DNA from: Gammaproteobacteria bacterium
GTDB lineage: Bacteria > Pseudomonadota > Gammaproteobacteria > Steroidobacterales > Steroidobacteraceae
Assembly: GCA_025357915.1 (NCBI GenBank)
Contig: JANYLH010000008.1
Coordinates: 26,475 to 90,474 of the forward strand
DNA length: 64,000 nt
Direction of reading: 5' to 3'
Part shown: piece by piece, positions 1-10,860 of the stretch
Layout of the letters: each line of letters begins with the position of its first letter
How positions within the stretch are numbered: position 1 is the stretch's first letter
Position numbers and translations under genes: made by a program
Notes under the pieces: model-generated
Databases searched by the model: none
What the model saw: the letters and a program-made list of their open reading frames with translations, nothing else
What the model was told of the DNA's origin: nothing

Positions 1-2
1 AA

Positions 3-677
3 CGCAAGGCCATGGCCCGTGACCAGAATTTCAGTCTCGCCGGCGCCGGCGGCGCCTGGGTGCGCGACGGCAATCTCATTATCAATATCGCCGAGCGCTC
101 GGGCGCCAGCCAGTTCGGTGGCATGCTGGTGTTCGAACTGGAGGGCGGGAATCGCCTGGCGGCGATCGCCCACGCGGAGAGCGCTACCAATGGCACCGCT
201 GGCACCTGGGACCTCGGCAACTATGCCGAGTCGCGCTTCACGGGTGACACGGTTGCCGCGCGCGGCGAGGTCCAGCACCACCTGGCTTCGGCGGTCAGCC
301 GCGATTTCCTGCAGATGGCCGTGGTGCAGCCGACCGAGATGGCGCTCAGCGCGCTCTACCGGGCGAGCCGGTATCTGCGTGCCAACGGGCAGGATGCGCG
401 GCCCTATGCGCTCGCCTTCTGGTCGAGTCTGGCGCGCAGCGTCGCTATCCCGTTTGGGGTATTGTTCGCGCTGCCCTTTGGTTTTGGCGCGATGCGCTCC
501 GCGGGTAGCGGCGCCCGCAGTACCCTGGGGCTGGCCATAGGCCTGGTGTATTTCTTCGTGCAACGGACGGTCGAAAGCGGCACGGCGGTGTTCAGCCTCG
601 ACCCACTGGTGCTGGCCTGGGTGCCCACGCTCCTGCTTGGGGCGGCGGCCATCGTGCTGTTGCTGCGCACCCGCTGA
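3..677 (+). CDS. lptG: LPS export ABC transporter permease LptG, C-terminal part (5' end outside window)
   Basis: Reading frame open to the window start; WVRDGN..I motif, beta-jellyroll-like segment, then C-terminal TM helices typical of the YjgP/YjgQ (LptF/G) family. Confidence 0.8.
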   Translation, partial: RKAMARDQNFSLAGAGGAWVRDGNLIINIAERSGASQFGGMLVFELEGGNRLAAIAHAESATNGTAGTWDLGNYAESRFTGDTVAARGEVQHHLASAVSRDFLQMAVVQPTEMALSALYRASRYLRANGQDARPYALAFWSSLARSVAIPFGVLFALPFGFGAMRSAGSGARSTLGLAIGLVYFFVQRTVESGTAVFSLDPLVLAWVPTLLLGAAAIVLLLRTR

Positions 678-688
678 GCGCAGGGCTC

Positions 689-706
689 CTCCGGCCCTTG
701 CCGGAG
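689..706 (+). terminator. Terminator-like stem-loop after lptG (no clear U-tract)
   Basis: CTCCGGC-CCTT-GCCGGAG, perfect 7-bp stem with a tetraloop 12 nt after the lptG stop. Confidence 0.4.
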
Positions 707-766
707 CTGATTCATGGACTATATTTCCGGCTGCCTGCATCCAGGGGGCCGAATGGGACGTATGGG

Positions 767-1828
767 ATGTATATGATCGACATGCAGCGAGCGCTGGATT
801 GGGTAGAACAAGGCCGGGTGCCTGATTTCGTCGTCCGGCGCGGGATCCGCGCGTTGGTGCGCGCCCGCCTGCGGGAATTGCAGCCCAACGACCCGGCCGC
901 GGCTGGCGACCTGACCGAGCGCTTCGTGGCGCTGATGGACGCGGCGCCGGTGGCGCCGGTGTCGGCGCTGGCGAACGAGCAGCACTACGAAGTGCCCGAG
1001 GAATTCTTTGGCGCCGTGCTTGGGCCGCACCGCAAGTACAGTTGCTGCCTGTTCGCAAAGTCCGATACCACGCTGCCGGTCGCCGAAGCCGAAGCGCTCA
1101 ACCTGAGCTGCGAGCGTGCCGGCCTGGTCGACGGCCAGGAGGTGCTCGAACTGGGTTGCGGCTGGGGCTCGCTGTCGATGTGGATGGCCTCCCATTACCC
1201 GCGCAGCCGCATCACGGCCGTCTCCAATTCGCACTCGCAGCGCGCTTACATCGAGCGCCGCGCCGCCGCGCGCGGACTTGCCAACCTGCAGGTGATCACC
1301 TGTGACATGAATGAGTTCGAACCCGGGCGGCGGTTCGACCGCATCGTGTCCGTCGAGATGTTCGAGCACATGCGCAACTGGCGCACGTTGTTTGGCCGCG
1401 TCGCCGGCTGGCTCAGGGACGACGGCCGTTTCTTCATGCATGTGTTCTGCCATCGCGCGGTGCCGTATGCCTACGAAGACCAGGGACCCGGCGACTGGAT
1501 GAGCCGCCATTTCTTTTCCGGCGGCATGATGCCCAGCGACGAGCTGCCGCTGCGCTTCCAGGACGATCTGCGGCTGGAAGCGCGCTGGCGCTGGGATGGC
1601 CGCCACTACCAGCGCACGGCCAATGCCTGGCTGGCCAACATGGACGCGCGGCGCGCGACCATCTGGCCGATACTCGAGAAGGCTTATGGGAACAGCGAGG
1701 CGCAGCGCTGGTGGTCGCGCTGGCGCATGTTCTTCATGGCTTGCGCGGAGCTGTGGGGCTACGACGCCGGCCGCCAGTGGTGGGTAAGTCATTACCTGTT
1801 CAGCCGCAGGACGCAGCCCAGGACATGA
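767..1828 (+). CDS. CFA-synthase-like / coclaurine N-methyltransferase-like SAM-dependent methyltransferase
   Basis: VLELGCGWGSLSMWMA SAM-binding motif, EMFEHMRNW, C-terminal W-rich segment of CFA-like enzymes; start uncertain (ATG at 767, 773 or 782). Confidence 0.85.
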   Translation: MYMIDMQRALDWVEQGRVPDFVVRRGIRALVRARLRELQPNDPAAAGDLTERFVALMDAAPVAPVSALANEQHYEVPEEFFGAVLGPHRKYSCCLFAKSDTTLPVAEAEALNLSCERAGLVDGQEVLELGCGWGSLSMWMASHYPRSRITAVSNSHSQRAYIERRAAARGLANLQVITCDMNEFEPGRRFDRIVSVEMFEHMRNWRTLFGRVAGWLRDDGRFFMHVFCHRAVPYAYEDQGPGDWMSRHFFSGGMMPSDELPLRFQDDLRLEARWRWDGRHYQRTANAWLANMDARRATIWPILEKAYGNSEAQRWWSRWRMFFMACAELWGYDAGRQWWVSHYLFSRRTQPRT

Positions 1829-2358
1829 AAACCTCCAGCGAAATCCCGACCGCACGGCTGCTGGTCAATATCGGCGTCTTCCAGGCTGGCTGGTTCGCCT
1901 GCGTTTTCGGTGCCGCCCGCGGCCAGGCCTGGCTCGGGCTGCTGGTGGCCGTCGTGGTGGCCGCGGGCTGGATCATCGCGGCGCCGCGGCCGCGCGCGCT
2001 GGCATGGCTGATCGCGCTGACCGGTGTCCTGGGACTGTGCTGGGACAGCTGGGTGACGGTGCTGGGCCTGGTCAGCTATGCCCCGGGCCCGCTCACACCG
2101 CCGCTGGCGCCGCCGTGGATTTTGGGGCTGTGGATTCTATTTGCGACCACGCTCAATGTTTCGCTGCGCTGGCTGCAGCCGCGCCTGCTGACGGCGGCAA
2201 TCCTGGGCGCGATTGCCGCGCCGCTGTCTTATTATGCCGGGGCGCGCCTCGGCGCGGTGACACTGCTCCACCTGCAACCGGCACTGTGGGCGCAGGCAGC
2301 GGGCTGGGCTCTGCTGCTGCCGCTGCTCCTGGTGCTGGCGAGGCGACTTCATGTCTGA
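1825..2358 (+). CDS. DUF2878-like multi-pass membrane protein
   Basis: ATG overlaps the upstream stop (ATGA); N-terminal 'NIGVFQAGWFACVFGA' and hydrophobic helices. Confidence 0.75.
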   Translation: MKTSSEIPTARLLVNIGVFQAGWFACVFGAARGQAWLGLLVAVVVAAGWIIAAPRPRALAWLIALTGVLGLCWDSWVTVLGLVSYAPGPLTPPLAPPWILGLWILFATTLNVSLRWLQPRLLTAAILGAIAAPLSYYAGARLGAVTLLHLQPALWAQAAGWALLLPLLLVLARRLHV

Positions 2359-3130
2359 ACTGCAACTGTGGCTGCTGGGGCTGGTAGCGACCGCGCTGCC
2401 GGCCTTGCTGTGCTGGCTGGCGAGCCTGCCGCTGCGCGATGTCAGCATCGTTGATCGCGCCTGGTCGCTCCTGTTTGTGTCGGCCGCGCTCTGCTACGCC
2501 TGGTTCGGCCACGCCACCGCGGCGCGCATGGTCCTGACGCTGGTGCCGCTCCTGCTGTGGGCACTGCGGCTTGCCCTGCACATCACCGTGCGCAACTGGG
2601 GACACGGTGAAGACCGGCGCTACCAGCAGATCCGCCGCAATCATGAGCCGGGCTTCGCCTTCAAGAGCCTGTACATGGTCTTTGGCCTCCAGGCGTTGCT
2701 GGCCTGGATCATCTCGCTCCCGCTGCTCGCGGCGCTGGTGGACCAGCGGCCGCCAGGCTGGCAGGTAATCCCCGGCCTGGCGCTGTGGCTGGCGGGCTTC
2801 CTCATCGAGACCATCGCCGATGAGCAGCTGCGGCGATTCCGCGCGGACCCGGCCAACCCGGGCGCGGTCATGGAGCGGGGCTTGTGGCGCTACAGCCGCC
2901 ATCCCAACTACTTCGGCGAGTGCTGCCTGTGGTGGGGCTTTTACCTGCTGGCGCTGGCCGCGGGCGCCTGGTGGGCCATCGTCTCACCGCTCCTGATGAC
3001 TGTGCTGCTGTTGCGCGTCTCCGGCGTGACGCTGCTCGAGCAGGACATCGGCGAACGCCGGCCGGCCTACCGCGACTACGTGGCCCGCACCAGCGCCTTC
3101 GTGCTCCGTCCGCCCCGGATGGCGCCATGA
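2351..3130 (+). CDS. DUF1295 family membrane protein (steroid 5-alpha-reductase/ICMT-like fold)
   Basis: RGLWRYSRHPNYFGE motif and C-terminal RPAYRDYVARTSAFVLRPPR. Confidence 0.88.
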   Translation: MSELQLWLLGLVATALPALLCWLASLPLRDVSIVDRAWSLLFVSAALCYAWFGHATAARMVLTLVPLLLWALRLALHITVRNWGHGEDRRYQQIRRNHEPGFAFKSLYMVFGLQALLAWIISLPLLAALVDQRPPGWQVIPGLALWLAGFLIETIADEQLRRFRADPANPGAVMERGLWRYSRHPNYFGECCLWWGFYLLALAAGAWWAIVSPLLMTVLLLRVSGVTLLEQDIGERRPAYRDYVARTSAFVLRPPRMAP

Positions 3131-4407
3131 GGATCGCGATCATCGGCGCCGGCATCGCCGGCAACGTCATTGCCCGCGGCCTGTACCGGCACCACGAGAT
3201 TACCGTGTTCGAGGCCGGCGATCATGTCGGCGGTCATTCACACACTCACCAGGTCGAAGTGGCTGGCCGGCAGCTTGCCGTCGATACCGGCTTCATCGTC
3301 TACAACAACGCCACCTATCCGCGCTTCAGCGCGTTGCTCGCCGAGCTCGGCGTCGAATCGCGGGCCACGGCCATGAGTTTCAGCGTGCGCAACGAGGTGA
3401 GCGGCCTCGAGTATGCCAGCGCCTCCATCAACACGCTGTTCGCGCAACGGCGCAACCTGCTGCGGCCGCGCTTCCACCGCATGTGTCGCGAGATCCTGCG
3501 TTTCAACCGGCATGCTTCGGCACTGCTGCAAAACCACTCGCACCACGACATGACGCTCGGTGACTACGTGCGCGAACACCGCTACTCGGCCGGGTTCGTC
3601 GACGATTATCTGGTGCCGATGGCCTCGGCCATCTGGTCGGCGGCGCCGGCGGATATCGGTGCGATGCCGGCCCGGTTCCTGATCGGCTTCTTCCGTAACC
3701 ACGGCATGCTGAGCGTCAACGACCGGCCGGAGTGGCGCACCGTCTGCGGCGGATCCGCGCAGTACGTCGCCCGGCTGGTGGCGCCGTTCCGCTCGCGCAT
3801 ACACCTGCGTACGCCGGTCCAGGGCGTGCGCCGTATCGGCGCGGGCGCACAGTTGCGCCTGGCCAGCGGTGAAACCCGGCAATTCGAGCGCGTCTTCTTC
3901 GCCTGTCACAGCGACCAGGCGCTCGCCATGCTGGAGGATGCGAGCGAAGCGGAGCGATCCGTGCTGGGCGCCATTCCCTACCAGGAAAACGAAGTCGTGC
4001 TGCACACCGATGCGCGGCTGCTGCCCGCGCGGCGCCGGGCCTGGGCGGCCTGGAACTATCACGTCACGCGGGCAGCGGCCGAACGGGTCTGCGTGACCTA
4101 CAACATGAACATCCTGCAGGCGCTCGACTCGCCCGCGACGATTTGTGTCACGCTCAATCGCAGTGCCGCCATCGATCCGGCGAAGATCCTGCGGCGGCTC
4201 AGCTACCAGCATCCGCTGTTTACCGGTGCCGCGGTCGCTGCGCAGGCGCGGCTCCCCGAGATCAACGGCGTCAACCGTGCCTATTTCTGCGGCGCCTACT
4301 GGCGCTACGGCTTCCATGAGGACGGTGTGGTCAGCGCCGAAGCCGCGCTCGACTGCTTTGCCCGTGAGGTGCCGCTTGCACAGCGCGCTGTACACGGGTT
4401 GGGTTAG
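3127..4407 (+). CDS. NAD(P)/FAD-binding amine-oxidase-like flavoprotein
   Basis: N-terminal Rossmann [29 protein letters not shown] overlap with the upstream gene. Confidence 0.9.
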   Translation: MRIAIIGAGIAGNVIARGLYRHHEITVFEAGDHVGGHSHTHQVEVAGRQLAVDTGFIVYNNATYPRFSALLAELGVESRATAMSFSVRNEVSGLEYASASINTLFAQRRNLLRPRFHRMCREILRFNRHASALLQNHSHHDMTLGDYVREHRYSAGFVDDYLVPMASAIWSAAPADIGAMPARFLIGFFRNHGMLSVNDRPEWRTVCGGSAQYVARLVAPFRSRIHLRTPVQGVRRIGAGAQLRLASGETRQFERVFFACHSDQALAMLEDASEAERSVLGAIPYQENEVVLHTDARLLPARRRAWAAWNYHVTRAAAERVCVTYNMNILQALDSPATICVTLNRSAAIDPAKILRRLSYQHPLFTGAAVAAQARLPEINGVNRAYFCGAYWRYGFHEDGVVSAEAALDCFAREVPLAQRAVHGLG

Positions 4408-5185
4408 TCACCGCCGCCGCACGCCGCGCGTGCACGCGTTCAGGTTTCCGCTGTTCATGGTGTTGCTCGATCTGGCGGAGCTCGACACGGTATTTTACGG
4501 CCGCTGGTTCTGGAGCGTGGAACGGCGCAACCTGGTTTCCTTCCGCCGGGCCGACCACCTGGGTGATCCGCGCCTGCCGCTGGAGCAAAGCGTCCGCGAC
4601 CTGGTCGAAAGTGAGACTGGACGCCGGCCGCAGGGGCCGGTCCGGCTGCTCACGCACCTGCGCTACTTCGGCTACTGCTTTAATCCGGTGAGTTTCTACT
4701 ACTGCTACGACGCCGCGGGCGAGATCGTCGAGACCGTCGTCGCCGAAGTGAACAACACGCCCTGGGGCGAGCGCCACTGCTACGTGCTGGATGCGGCGGT
4801 ACAGCAGGCGGCGCTGCCAGCCGCTTCGCCGCACGCCACGGCACTGCAGCGCTGGCGCAGCGACAAGCGCATGCACGTCTCGCCGTTCATGCCGATGGAC
4901 CTGCAGTACGAGTGGGCGCTGTCCACGCCAGCCGCGCAGCTGGCGGTGCAGATGCGCTGCAGCCGCAATGGCGAGCAGCTGTTTGACGCTGCCCTGGCGC
5001 TGCGGCGCCGGCCGCTCGCCGGCCGCGCGATGGCGGCGATCCTGTTGCGATACCCGCTGATGACTGTGCAGGTGGTGGCCGCCATTCACTGGCAGGCGCT
5101 GCGTTTGTGGCTGAAGGGCGTGCCCTATATTCCTCATCCGACCTTGCGCAGCGGCGCCACGAAGACCACCGGTCCGGTCGCATGA
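4364..5185 (+). CDS. DUF1365 family protein
   Basis: [30 protein letters not shown] and [16 protein letters not shown] signatures; GTG (4364) or TTG (4376) start. Confidence 0.87.
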   Translation: MRCRLHSALYTGWVSHRRRTPRVHAFRFPLFMVLLDLAELDTVFYGRWFWSVERRNLVSFRRADHLGDPRLPLEQSVRDLVESETGRRPQGPVRLLTHLRYFGYCFNPVSFYYCYDAAGEIVETVVAEVNNTPWGERHCYVLDAAVQQAALPAASPHATALQRWRSDKRMHVSPFMPMDLQYEWALSTPAAQLAVQMRCSRNGEQLFDAALALRRRPLAGRAMAAILLRYPLMTVQVVAAIHWQALRLWLKGVPYIPHPTLRSGATKTTGPVA

Positions 5186-5211
5186 GCAGTCGGTGAACCG
5201 CAAGGCAGCCA

Positions 5212-5246
5212 CTCTGCTAGTCTCTTGCCGGAAGCAGCTAGCGGAG
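5212..5246 (+). promoter_or_regulatory. Stem-loop sequestering the gpx Shine-Dalgarno
   Basis: CUCUGCUAG (5212-5220) pairs with CUAGCGGAG (5238-5246), 9 bp with one U.G; GGAG 5243-5246 is 8 nt upstream of the ATG at 5255. Confidence 0.45.
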
Positions 5247-5254
5247 CCAGGTTC

Positions 5255-5761
5255 ATGAGCATTTACGACTGCACAGTCCAGACGCTTGAGGGCGGGAACT
5301 CCCGGCTGGACGCCTACGCCGGCCAGGTTCTCCTGATCGTGAACGTCGCGAGCCGCTGCGGCTTTACGCCGCAGTACACGGGTCTCGAGGCTCTTTACCG
5401 GCGCTATCGCGCGCAGGGATTCGCCGTGCTGGGTTTTCCCTGCGACCAGTTCGGGCACCAGGAACCCGGTGACGAGGCGCAGATCCGCCAGTTCTGCGAC
5501 CTCAACTACCAGGTGAGCTTTCCGCTGTTCGCCAAGATCGAGGTCAACGGCGCCGGCGCGCACCCGTTGTATCAGTTCCTCAAGGCGGCGCGGCCCGGGT
5601 TGCTGAATACCGAAGCGATCAAGTGGAATTTCACCAAGTTCCTGGTAGCGCGCGATGGCGCCGTGCTGCGCCGCTATGCGCCGTCCGACAAGCCGGAAGA
5701 CCTGGGCGCCGATATCGAGGCGGCGCTGGCCGCAACAGCGCCGGCCGCCTCCTCAGGCTGA
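5255..5761 (+). CDS. Glutathione peroxidase family thiol peroxidase
   Basis: [12 protein letters not shown] active-site motif, [23 protein letters not shown]. Confidence 0.93.
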   Translation: MSIYDCTVQTLEGGNSRLDAYAGQVLLIVNVASRCGFTPQYTGLEALYRRYRAQGFAVLGFPCDQFGHQEPGDEAQIRQFCDLNYQVSFPLFAKIEVNGAGAHPLYQFLKAARPGLLNTEAIKWNFTKFLVARDGAVLRRYAPSDKPEDLGADIEAALAATAPAASSG

Positions 5762-8116
5762 TTGCCCGGCCAGGAACAACCAGGTCGACACCACGGTGTC
5801 GGGGTTGAGCGAGATACTGTCGATGCCCTGATCAACGAGCCACCGCGCCAGGTCGGGGTGATCGGAAGGCCCTTGGCCGCAGATGCCGATGTACTTTCCC
5901 TGCCGCCGGCAGGCGGCGATCGCCATCGCCATCAGCGCCTTCACCGCGGCGTCGCGCTCGTCGAAACTCTGTGCCACCAGCGCCGAATCACGATCCACGC
6001 CGATGGTCAGCTGCGTCAGGTCGTTCGAGCCGATCGACATGCCGTCAAAGTACGGCAGGTAGTCATCGGCGAGCAGCGCGTTGGTCGGCAGTTCGCACAT
6101 CATGATCAGCTTGAGATCGTCAACGCCGCGCTTCAGGCCGTTGACGGCCAGCAGTTCCGTGACCGCACGCGCCTCGGCGACGGTGCGTACGAATGGCACC
6201 ATGACCTGGACGTTGCGCAGCCCCATCTCTTCGCGCACCCGCCGCAGCGCCCGGCACTCGAGTTCGAAGCAGGGGCGGAACGCCGCATCGAGGTAACGCG
6301 CCGCGCCGCGAAAGCCGAGCATCGGGTTTTCTTCGTGCGGCTCGTACTGGCTGCCGCCGAGAAGATTGGCGTATTCGTTGGATTTGAAATCCGACAGCCG
6401 CACGATCACGGGGTGCGGCGCGAACGCCGCGGCGATCTGCGCGATGCCCTCGCTCAGGCGCTCGACGAAGTAGTCCACCGGATCATCGTAGCCGGCCAGG
6501 TGCTGGCGGATCTTTTCCTTGAGGGCCGGTTCGAGCCGGTCGAACTCGAGCAGGGCGCGCGGATGCACGCCGATCGAGCGATTGATGATGAACTCGAGCC
6601 GCGCCAGGCCAACGCCGCGGTGCGGAAGCGCCGCAAAGGCGAAGGCGCGATCCGGGTTGGCGACGTTCATCATCACGCGCACTGGTGAGGGTGGCATGGC
6701 GTCAAGTTCGATCCGCTGCTGATCAAAGGGCAGCAGCCCTTCATAGATGAAACCGGAGTCGCCCTCGGCGCATGAGACGGTGACTTCCTGGCCGTCGCGG
6801 ATCGCCGTGGTCGCGTTGCCGCACCCCACCACCGCCGGCACGCCCAGTTCGCGCGCGATGATCGCCGCGTGACAGGTGCGGCCGCCGCGGTTGGTGACGA
6901 TGGCGGCGGCGCGCTTCATCACCGGTTCCCAGTCCGGGTCGGTCATGTCGGCGACCAGCACGTCGCCTGGCTGCACCTGCGCCATGCTGGCCGCGTTACG
7001 TACCACGCGCGCCCGCCCGCTGCCGATGCGGCCACCGATGCTGCGCCCCTCGGCAAGCACCCGGCCCCGCGCACCGAGGGTGTAGCGCTCCAGGGTGCGG
7101 CCGACGCGGCTCTGCACGGTCTCCGGGCGCGCCTGCAGGATGTAAAGCTGCTGGTCGACGCCGTCGCGTGCCCATTCGATGTCCATCGGACAGGCGTAGT
7201 GTTGCTCGATGATCAGCGCCTGGCGCGCCAGGGACTCGACTTCCGTATCGCTCAGCGAAAAGCGGCCGCGTTCGGCCGCGGTTACTTCCACGGTGCGCAC
7301 GTTCTCGGCGCCGCCGGGCTCGGCATAGATCATCTTGATGGCCTTGGCGCCGAGGTTGCGGCGCACGATGGCGCGCTTGCCCGCGCGCAGCGCGGGTTTG
7401 TAGACATAGAACTCGTCCGGATTGACCGCGCCCTGCACCACGGTCTCGCCGAGGCCATAGGCGCTGGTGACGAACACTGCGTCGCGGAACCCGGAGTCGG
7501 TGTCGAGCGTGAACATGACGCCGCTCGCGCCCAGGTCGCTGCGGACCATGTACTGCACGCCCACCGACAGCGCCACCAGGGCATGCTCGAAGCGCTGGTG
7601 CACGCGGTAGGAGATGGCGCGGTCGGTGAACAGCGAAGCGTAGACCTGGTGCATGGCCGCGAGCAGCGCCGCCTCGCCGCGGACGTTGAGGAAAGTCTCC
7701 TGCTGTCCGGCGAAGGAGGCCTCGGGCAGGTCTTCGGCGGTGGCGGAAGAGCGCACCGCGACCGCGATGCCCTGGCCGCGGTCCATGTCGCGCCAGCGAG
7801 CGAGTACCGCCTGCTGCAATTCAGGCGCGAAGGGAGTTTCGAGGATCCACCCGCGGATGCGCGCGCCGCTGGCGGCGAGCGCGGTCACGTCCTCGACGTC
7901 GAGCGAGGCCAGCTCGGCCGTGATGCGCCCGGCCAGCGCGCCCTGGCTGAGGAAATCGCGGTAGGCTTCGGCGGTGGTGGCGAAGCCGCGCGGCACGCGC
8001 ACGCCCAGCTTTGTGAGCGCGCTCAGCATCTCGCCGATCGAGGCGTTCTTGCCGCCGACACGGTCGATATCCTTGATGCCCACCTCGTCAAAGGAGAGGA
8101 CGTATTCGCTCACCAT
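5753..8116 (-). CDS. ppsA: Phosphoenolpyruvate synthase
   Basis: [48 protein letters not shown] phosphohistidine motif; C-terminal [12 protein letters not shown]. Confidence 0.97.
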   Translation of the reverse strand: MVSEYVLSFDEVGIKDIDRVGGKNASIGEMLSALTKLGVRVPRGFATTAEAYRDFLSQGALAGRITAELASLDVEDVTALAASGARIRGWILETPFAPELQQAVLARWRDMDRGQGIAVAVRSSATAEDLPEASFAGQQETFLNVRGEAALLAAMHQVYASLFTDRAISYRVHQRFEHALVALSVGVQYMVRSDLGASGVMFTLDTDSGFRDAVFVTSAYGLGETVVQGAVNPDEFYVYKPALRAGKRAIVRRNLGAKAIKMIYAEPGGAENVRTVEVTAAERGRFSLSDTEVESLARQALIIEQHYACPMDIEWARDGVDQQLYILQARPETVQSRVGRTLERYTLGARGRVLAEGRSIGGRIGSGRARVVRNAASMAQVQPGDVLVADMTDPDWEPVMKRAAAIVTNRGGRTCHAAIIARELGVPAVVGCGNATTAIRDGQEVTVSCAEGDSGFIYEGLLPFDQQRIELDAMPPSPVRVMMNVANPDRAFAFAALPHRGVGLARLEFIINRSIGVHPRALLEFDRLEPALKEKIRQHLAGYDDPVDYFVERLSEGIAQIAAAFAPHPVIVRLSDFKSNEYANLLGGSQYEPHEENPMLGFRGAARYLDAAFRPCFELECRALRRVREEMGLRNVQVMVPFVRTVAEARAVTELLAVNGLKRGVDDLKLIMMCELPTNALLADDYLPYFDGMSIGSNDLTQLTIGVDRDSALVAQSFDERDAAVKALMAMAIAACRRQGKYIGICGQGPSDHPDLARWLVDQGIDSISLNPDTVVSTWLFLAGQSA

Positions 8117-8217
8117 GTGCCTGCCAATCGCAATCGGAGGCGTATTGTCCACGATTTCGCGGCGTGGGACACTGCCGGCAGCGCGGCACGGCCGCTATAA
8201 TTTCCAGGGCGGGCACC

Positions 8218-9042
8218 TTGAGCAAACGCACGGTCTTCTTTGTGTCCGACCAGACCGGCATCACGGCCGAGACCATGGGCCACAGCCTGTTGACGCAGTT
8301 CGACAACACGCAGTACCACTCCGTGACGGTGCCCTTTGTCGCCACGACGGAGCTGGCCGCAGAGGCCGTGCGCCGGATCGACGCTGCCGGGCGCGAGTCG
8401 GGTGTGCGCCCCATCGTGTTTGCCACGCTGGTGAACGATGCCGTGCGCGCAGTCCTGCAGCAATCCGATGCCCTGGTGCTGGACTTTTTCGCGGCGTTCC
8501 TGGGCCCGCTTGAGGCGGAACTCGCGCAGCCCTCGGCCCACGCCAGCGGCCGGGCGCACGGTATGGCCGACCTGACCGCGTACACCGCGCGCATCAACGC
8601 CACCAACTTCGCGGTAGCGAACGATGACGGTTCCGGATCCCGCGACTACGCGAGCGCCGACGTGGTGCTGGTGGGCGTGTCGCGCTCCGGCAAGACGCCG
8701 ACCTGCCTGTACCTGGCGCTGCAGTACGGCGTATACGCCGCCAACTATCCGCTGGCCGACGAGGATCTGGAATCGGGCGAGCTGCCGGCGGTGCTGGAGC
8801 CGCACCGCAGCAAGCTGTTCGGGCTGACTATCCGTCCGGACCGGCTGCAGCAGATCCGCCAGGAGCGCCGCCCGGACAGCCGCTACGCCTCGCTCCAGCA
8901 GGTGCAGTACGAGCTGCGCGCGGCGCTCGCGCTCTATGCGCGGGTCGGGATCCCGTTTCTGGATACCACCGAATGCAGCATCGAGGAAATCGCCAGCCGC
9001 ATTCTCGACCGCCAGCGGCTGCAGCGGCGCGTGCGCCACTAG
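8218..9042 (+). CDS. ppsR: PEP synthase regulatory protein (kinase/pyrophosphorylase, DUF299)
   Basis: VFFVSDQTGITAETMGHSLLTQF, GVSRSGKTPTCLYLA; divergent from ppsA; TTG start; TATAAT at 8196-8201. Confidence 0.95.
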   Translation: MSKRTVFFVSDQTGITAETMGHSLLTQFDNTQYHSVTVPFVATTELAAEAVRRIDAAGRESGVRPIVFATLVNDAVRAVLQQSDALVLDFFAAFLGPLEAELAQPSAHASGRAHGMADLTAYTARINATNFAVANDDGSGSRDYASADVVLVGVSRSGKTPTCLYLALQYGVYAANYPLADEDLESGELPAVLEPHRSKLFGLTIRPDRLQQIRQERRPDSRYASLQQVQYELRAALALYARVGIPFLDTTECSIEEIASRILDRQRLQRRVRH

Positions 9043-9047
9043 CCGCC

Positions 9048-9842
9048 CTAGCGGCCGGTGAACCTCGGCTCGCGTTTTTCGAGAAACGCGGCGACGCCTT
9101 CGCGGAAATCCTCGCTGTCGATGCAGTGTGACTGCGCCTCGACTTCACTGCGGAGGCTGTGCGCGAAATCCACGCCGCCGGCCTGGCGCAGCAGGCGCTT
9201 GCTGTGCCTGAGCGCGAGCGGGGCGCGCTGCGCGAGCCGCCCGGCCCACTGCAGCGCCGCCTCGACGGCCGTGCCCTTGGGCACCACGCGATTGGCCATG
9301 CCGAGGTCGTGGCAGCGTGCGGCCGGCACGCGCGTGCAGTCGACCGTGAATTCATAGGCGCGGCGTGCGCCGACCTGGCGTTCGAGGAGCCAGTTGATGC
9401 CGCCGTCCGGCACCAGCGCGATGTTGTGAAAGGGCAGCGTGAAGTAGGCATCCTCGGCCATTACCACCAGGTCGCTGGCGAGCACGAAGGCACAACCGAT
9501 CCCGGCCACCAGGCCCTCGACGGCCGCGATCACGGGTTTCCCCATCTCCATGATCGAGCGGATCCCCGCACCGTATTCGTGTTCGAGCTGGCGGCGCACC
9601 TCGGCGCCATCCGCCTTGCCCGCGTTCATGGCCTTCAGGTCGGCTCCCGCGCTGAAGGCACGGCCGGCGCCGGTGAGCACCACGACGCGTACTGCAGGGT
9701 CCGTGGCGGCGTGCTGGAGCGCCGCGGCCAGCTGCAGGCGCAGCGCCGAATCGAAGGAGTTCAGTGCCTCGGGCCGGTTGAGGCTGATGAGCGCTACCGC
9801 ACCGTGTTGCTCGACACGCACGACCATCTGGGTCTCGGTCAT
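9048..9842 (-). CDS. Enoyl-CoA hydratase/isomerase family protein
   Basis: Crotonase signatures GAGRAFSAGADLKAM and KPVIAAVEGLVAGIGCAFVLASD. Confidence 0.93.
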   Translation of the reverse strand: MTETQMVVRVEQHGAVALISLNRPEALNSFDSALRLQLAAALQHAATDPAVRVVVLTGAGRAFSAGADLKAMNAGKADGAEVRRQLEHEYGAGIRSIMEMGKPVIAAVEGLVAGIGCAFVLASDLVVMAEDAYFTLPFHNIALVPDGGINWLLERQVGARRAYEFTVDCTRVPAARCHDLGMANRVVPKGTAVEAALQWAGRLAQRAPLALRHSKRLLRQAGGVDFAHSLRSEVEAQSHCIDSEDFREGVAAFLEKREPRFTGR

Positions 9843-10690
9843 TGGCGTTCCTTGAGCTGCCGCAGGCTCGGTACGAAGAAATCCGGCGTGAGATCGGCGT
9901 CCGCCACGCCGGCGGGCGCGTAGCCGGAAAGGTCGGTGATGCCGTGGGTGGCCAGCAGTTCGTCGTCAATGTAGAAATTGCCGGTCGTGGTGCGGGCATC
10001 GCTGGTCAGGATCAGGTGCGCGGCGTCCGCCATGATGGCCGGCGAGCGCAGCGCACCCACCGGGAGGCGCTCCTTGAGCAGGGCCATCGCGGCGGTGTCG
10101 ATCGCAGTGCGCGGCCACAACGCATTGACGCCCACGCGCCCGCGGTACTCGCCGGCCACGCCCAGCACCACCATGCTCATGCCGAACTTCGCCATTGTGT
10201 AGGCCACGTGCGGCGCGAACCAGCGCTCCTGCATTGCGAGCGGCGGCGAGAGCATCAGCACGTGCGGATTGGGGGCCTTGAGCAGGTGCGGCAACGTCTT
10301 CTGGGTCACCAGGAAGGTGCCGCGCGCATTGACGCCGTGCATCAGGTCGAAGCGCTTCATCGGCGTCGCGAGGATCGGTGTCAGGCTGATCGCGCTGGCG
10401 TTGTTGACGCAGACGTCGATACCGCCGAACTTCGCCACCGTGGCCGCAACCGCGGCCTCGACCTGAGCCTCGTCGCGGATATCACACACCAGTGCCAGGG
10501 CCTGGCCGCCGGCCGCCTCGATCTTGGCCGCCGCAGTGTGAATCGTGCCCGGCAGGGTGGGGTGGGGCGTATCGGTCTTGGCGGCGATCGCGACGTTGGC
10601 GCCGTCGCGCGCGGCGCGCAGCGCGATCGCCAGGCCGATGCCGCGCGAGGCGCCGCTGATGAAGATCGTCTTGCCGTGCAGCGTATTCAT
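9839..10690 (-). CDS. Short-chain dehydrogenase (HSDL2-like SDR)
   Basis: TIFISGASRGIGLAIALRAARDGANV, NNASAI, YTMAKFGMSMV; 4-bp overlap with the ECH gene. Confidence 0.92.
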   Translation of the reverse strand: MNTLHGKTIFISGASRGIGLAIALRAARDGANVAIAAKTDTPHPTLPGTIHTAAAKIEAAGGQALALVCDIRDEAQVEAAVAATVAKFGGIDVCVNNASAISLTPILATPMKRFDLMHGVNARGTFLVTQKTLPHLLKAPNPHVLMLSPPLAMQERWFAPHVAYTMAKFGMSMVVLGVAGEYRGRVGVNALWPRTAIDTAAMALLKERLPVGALRSPAIMADAAHLILTSDARTTTGNFYIDDELLATHGITDLSGYAPAGVADADLTPDFFVPSLRQLKERQ

Positions 10691-10860
10691 CGCTCAGGTC
10701 CCGCCCAGGCTGTCGGAATGGGCGCATGCCGGGAGTTGTGTCCCATCTGGTCTGGCCTCGCTGGCGCCGCTCCGGATCATGGCCGGGAGACGACAAGCGT
10801 GCCCCGGAAGGCGGGGGATTATACCTGCCGGTAGTGCCGGCTGCGTCAAGACGCCGATTA

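Noticed and set aside
1313-1328. GAGTTCGAACCC, tRNA-like
   Set aside because: Inside the methyltransferase coding sequence (EFEPG); no cloverleaf partners.
5762-8200. Long plus-strand ORFs (308 and 443 aa) across ppsA
   Set aside because: Antisense to phosphoenolpyruvate synthase with unmistakable motifs.
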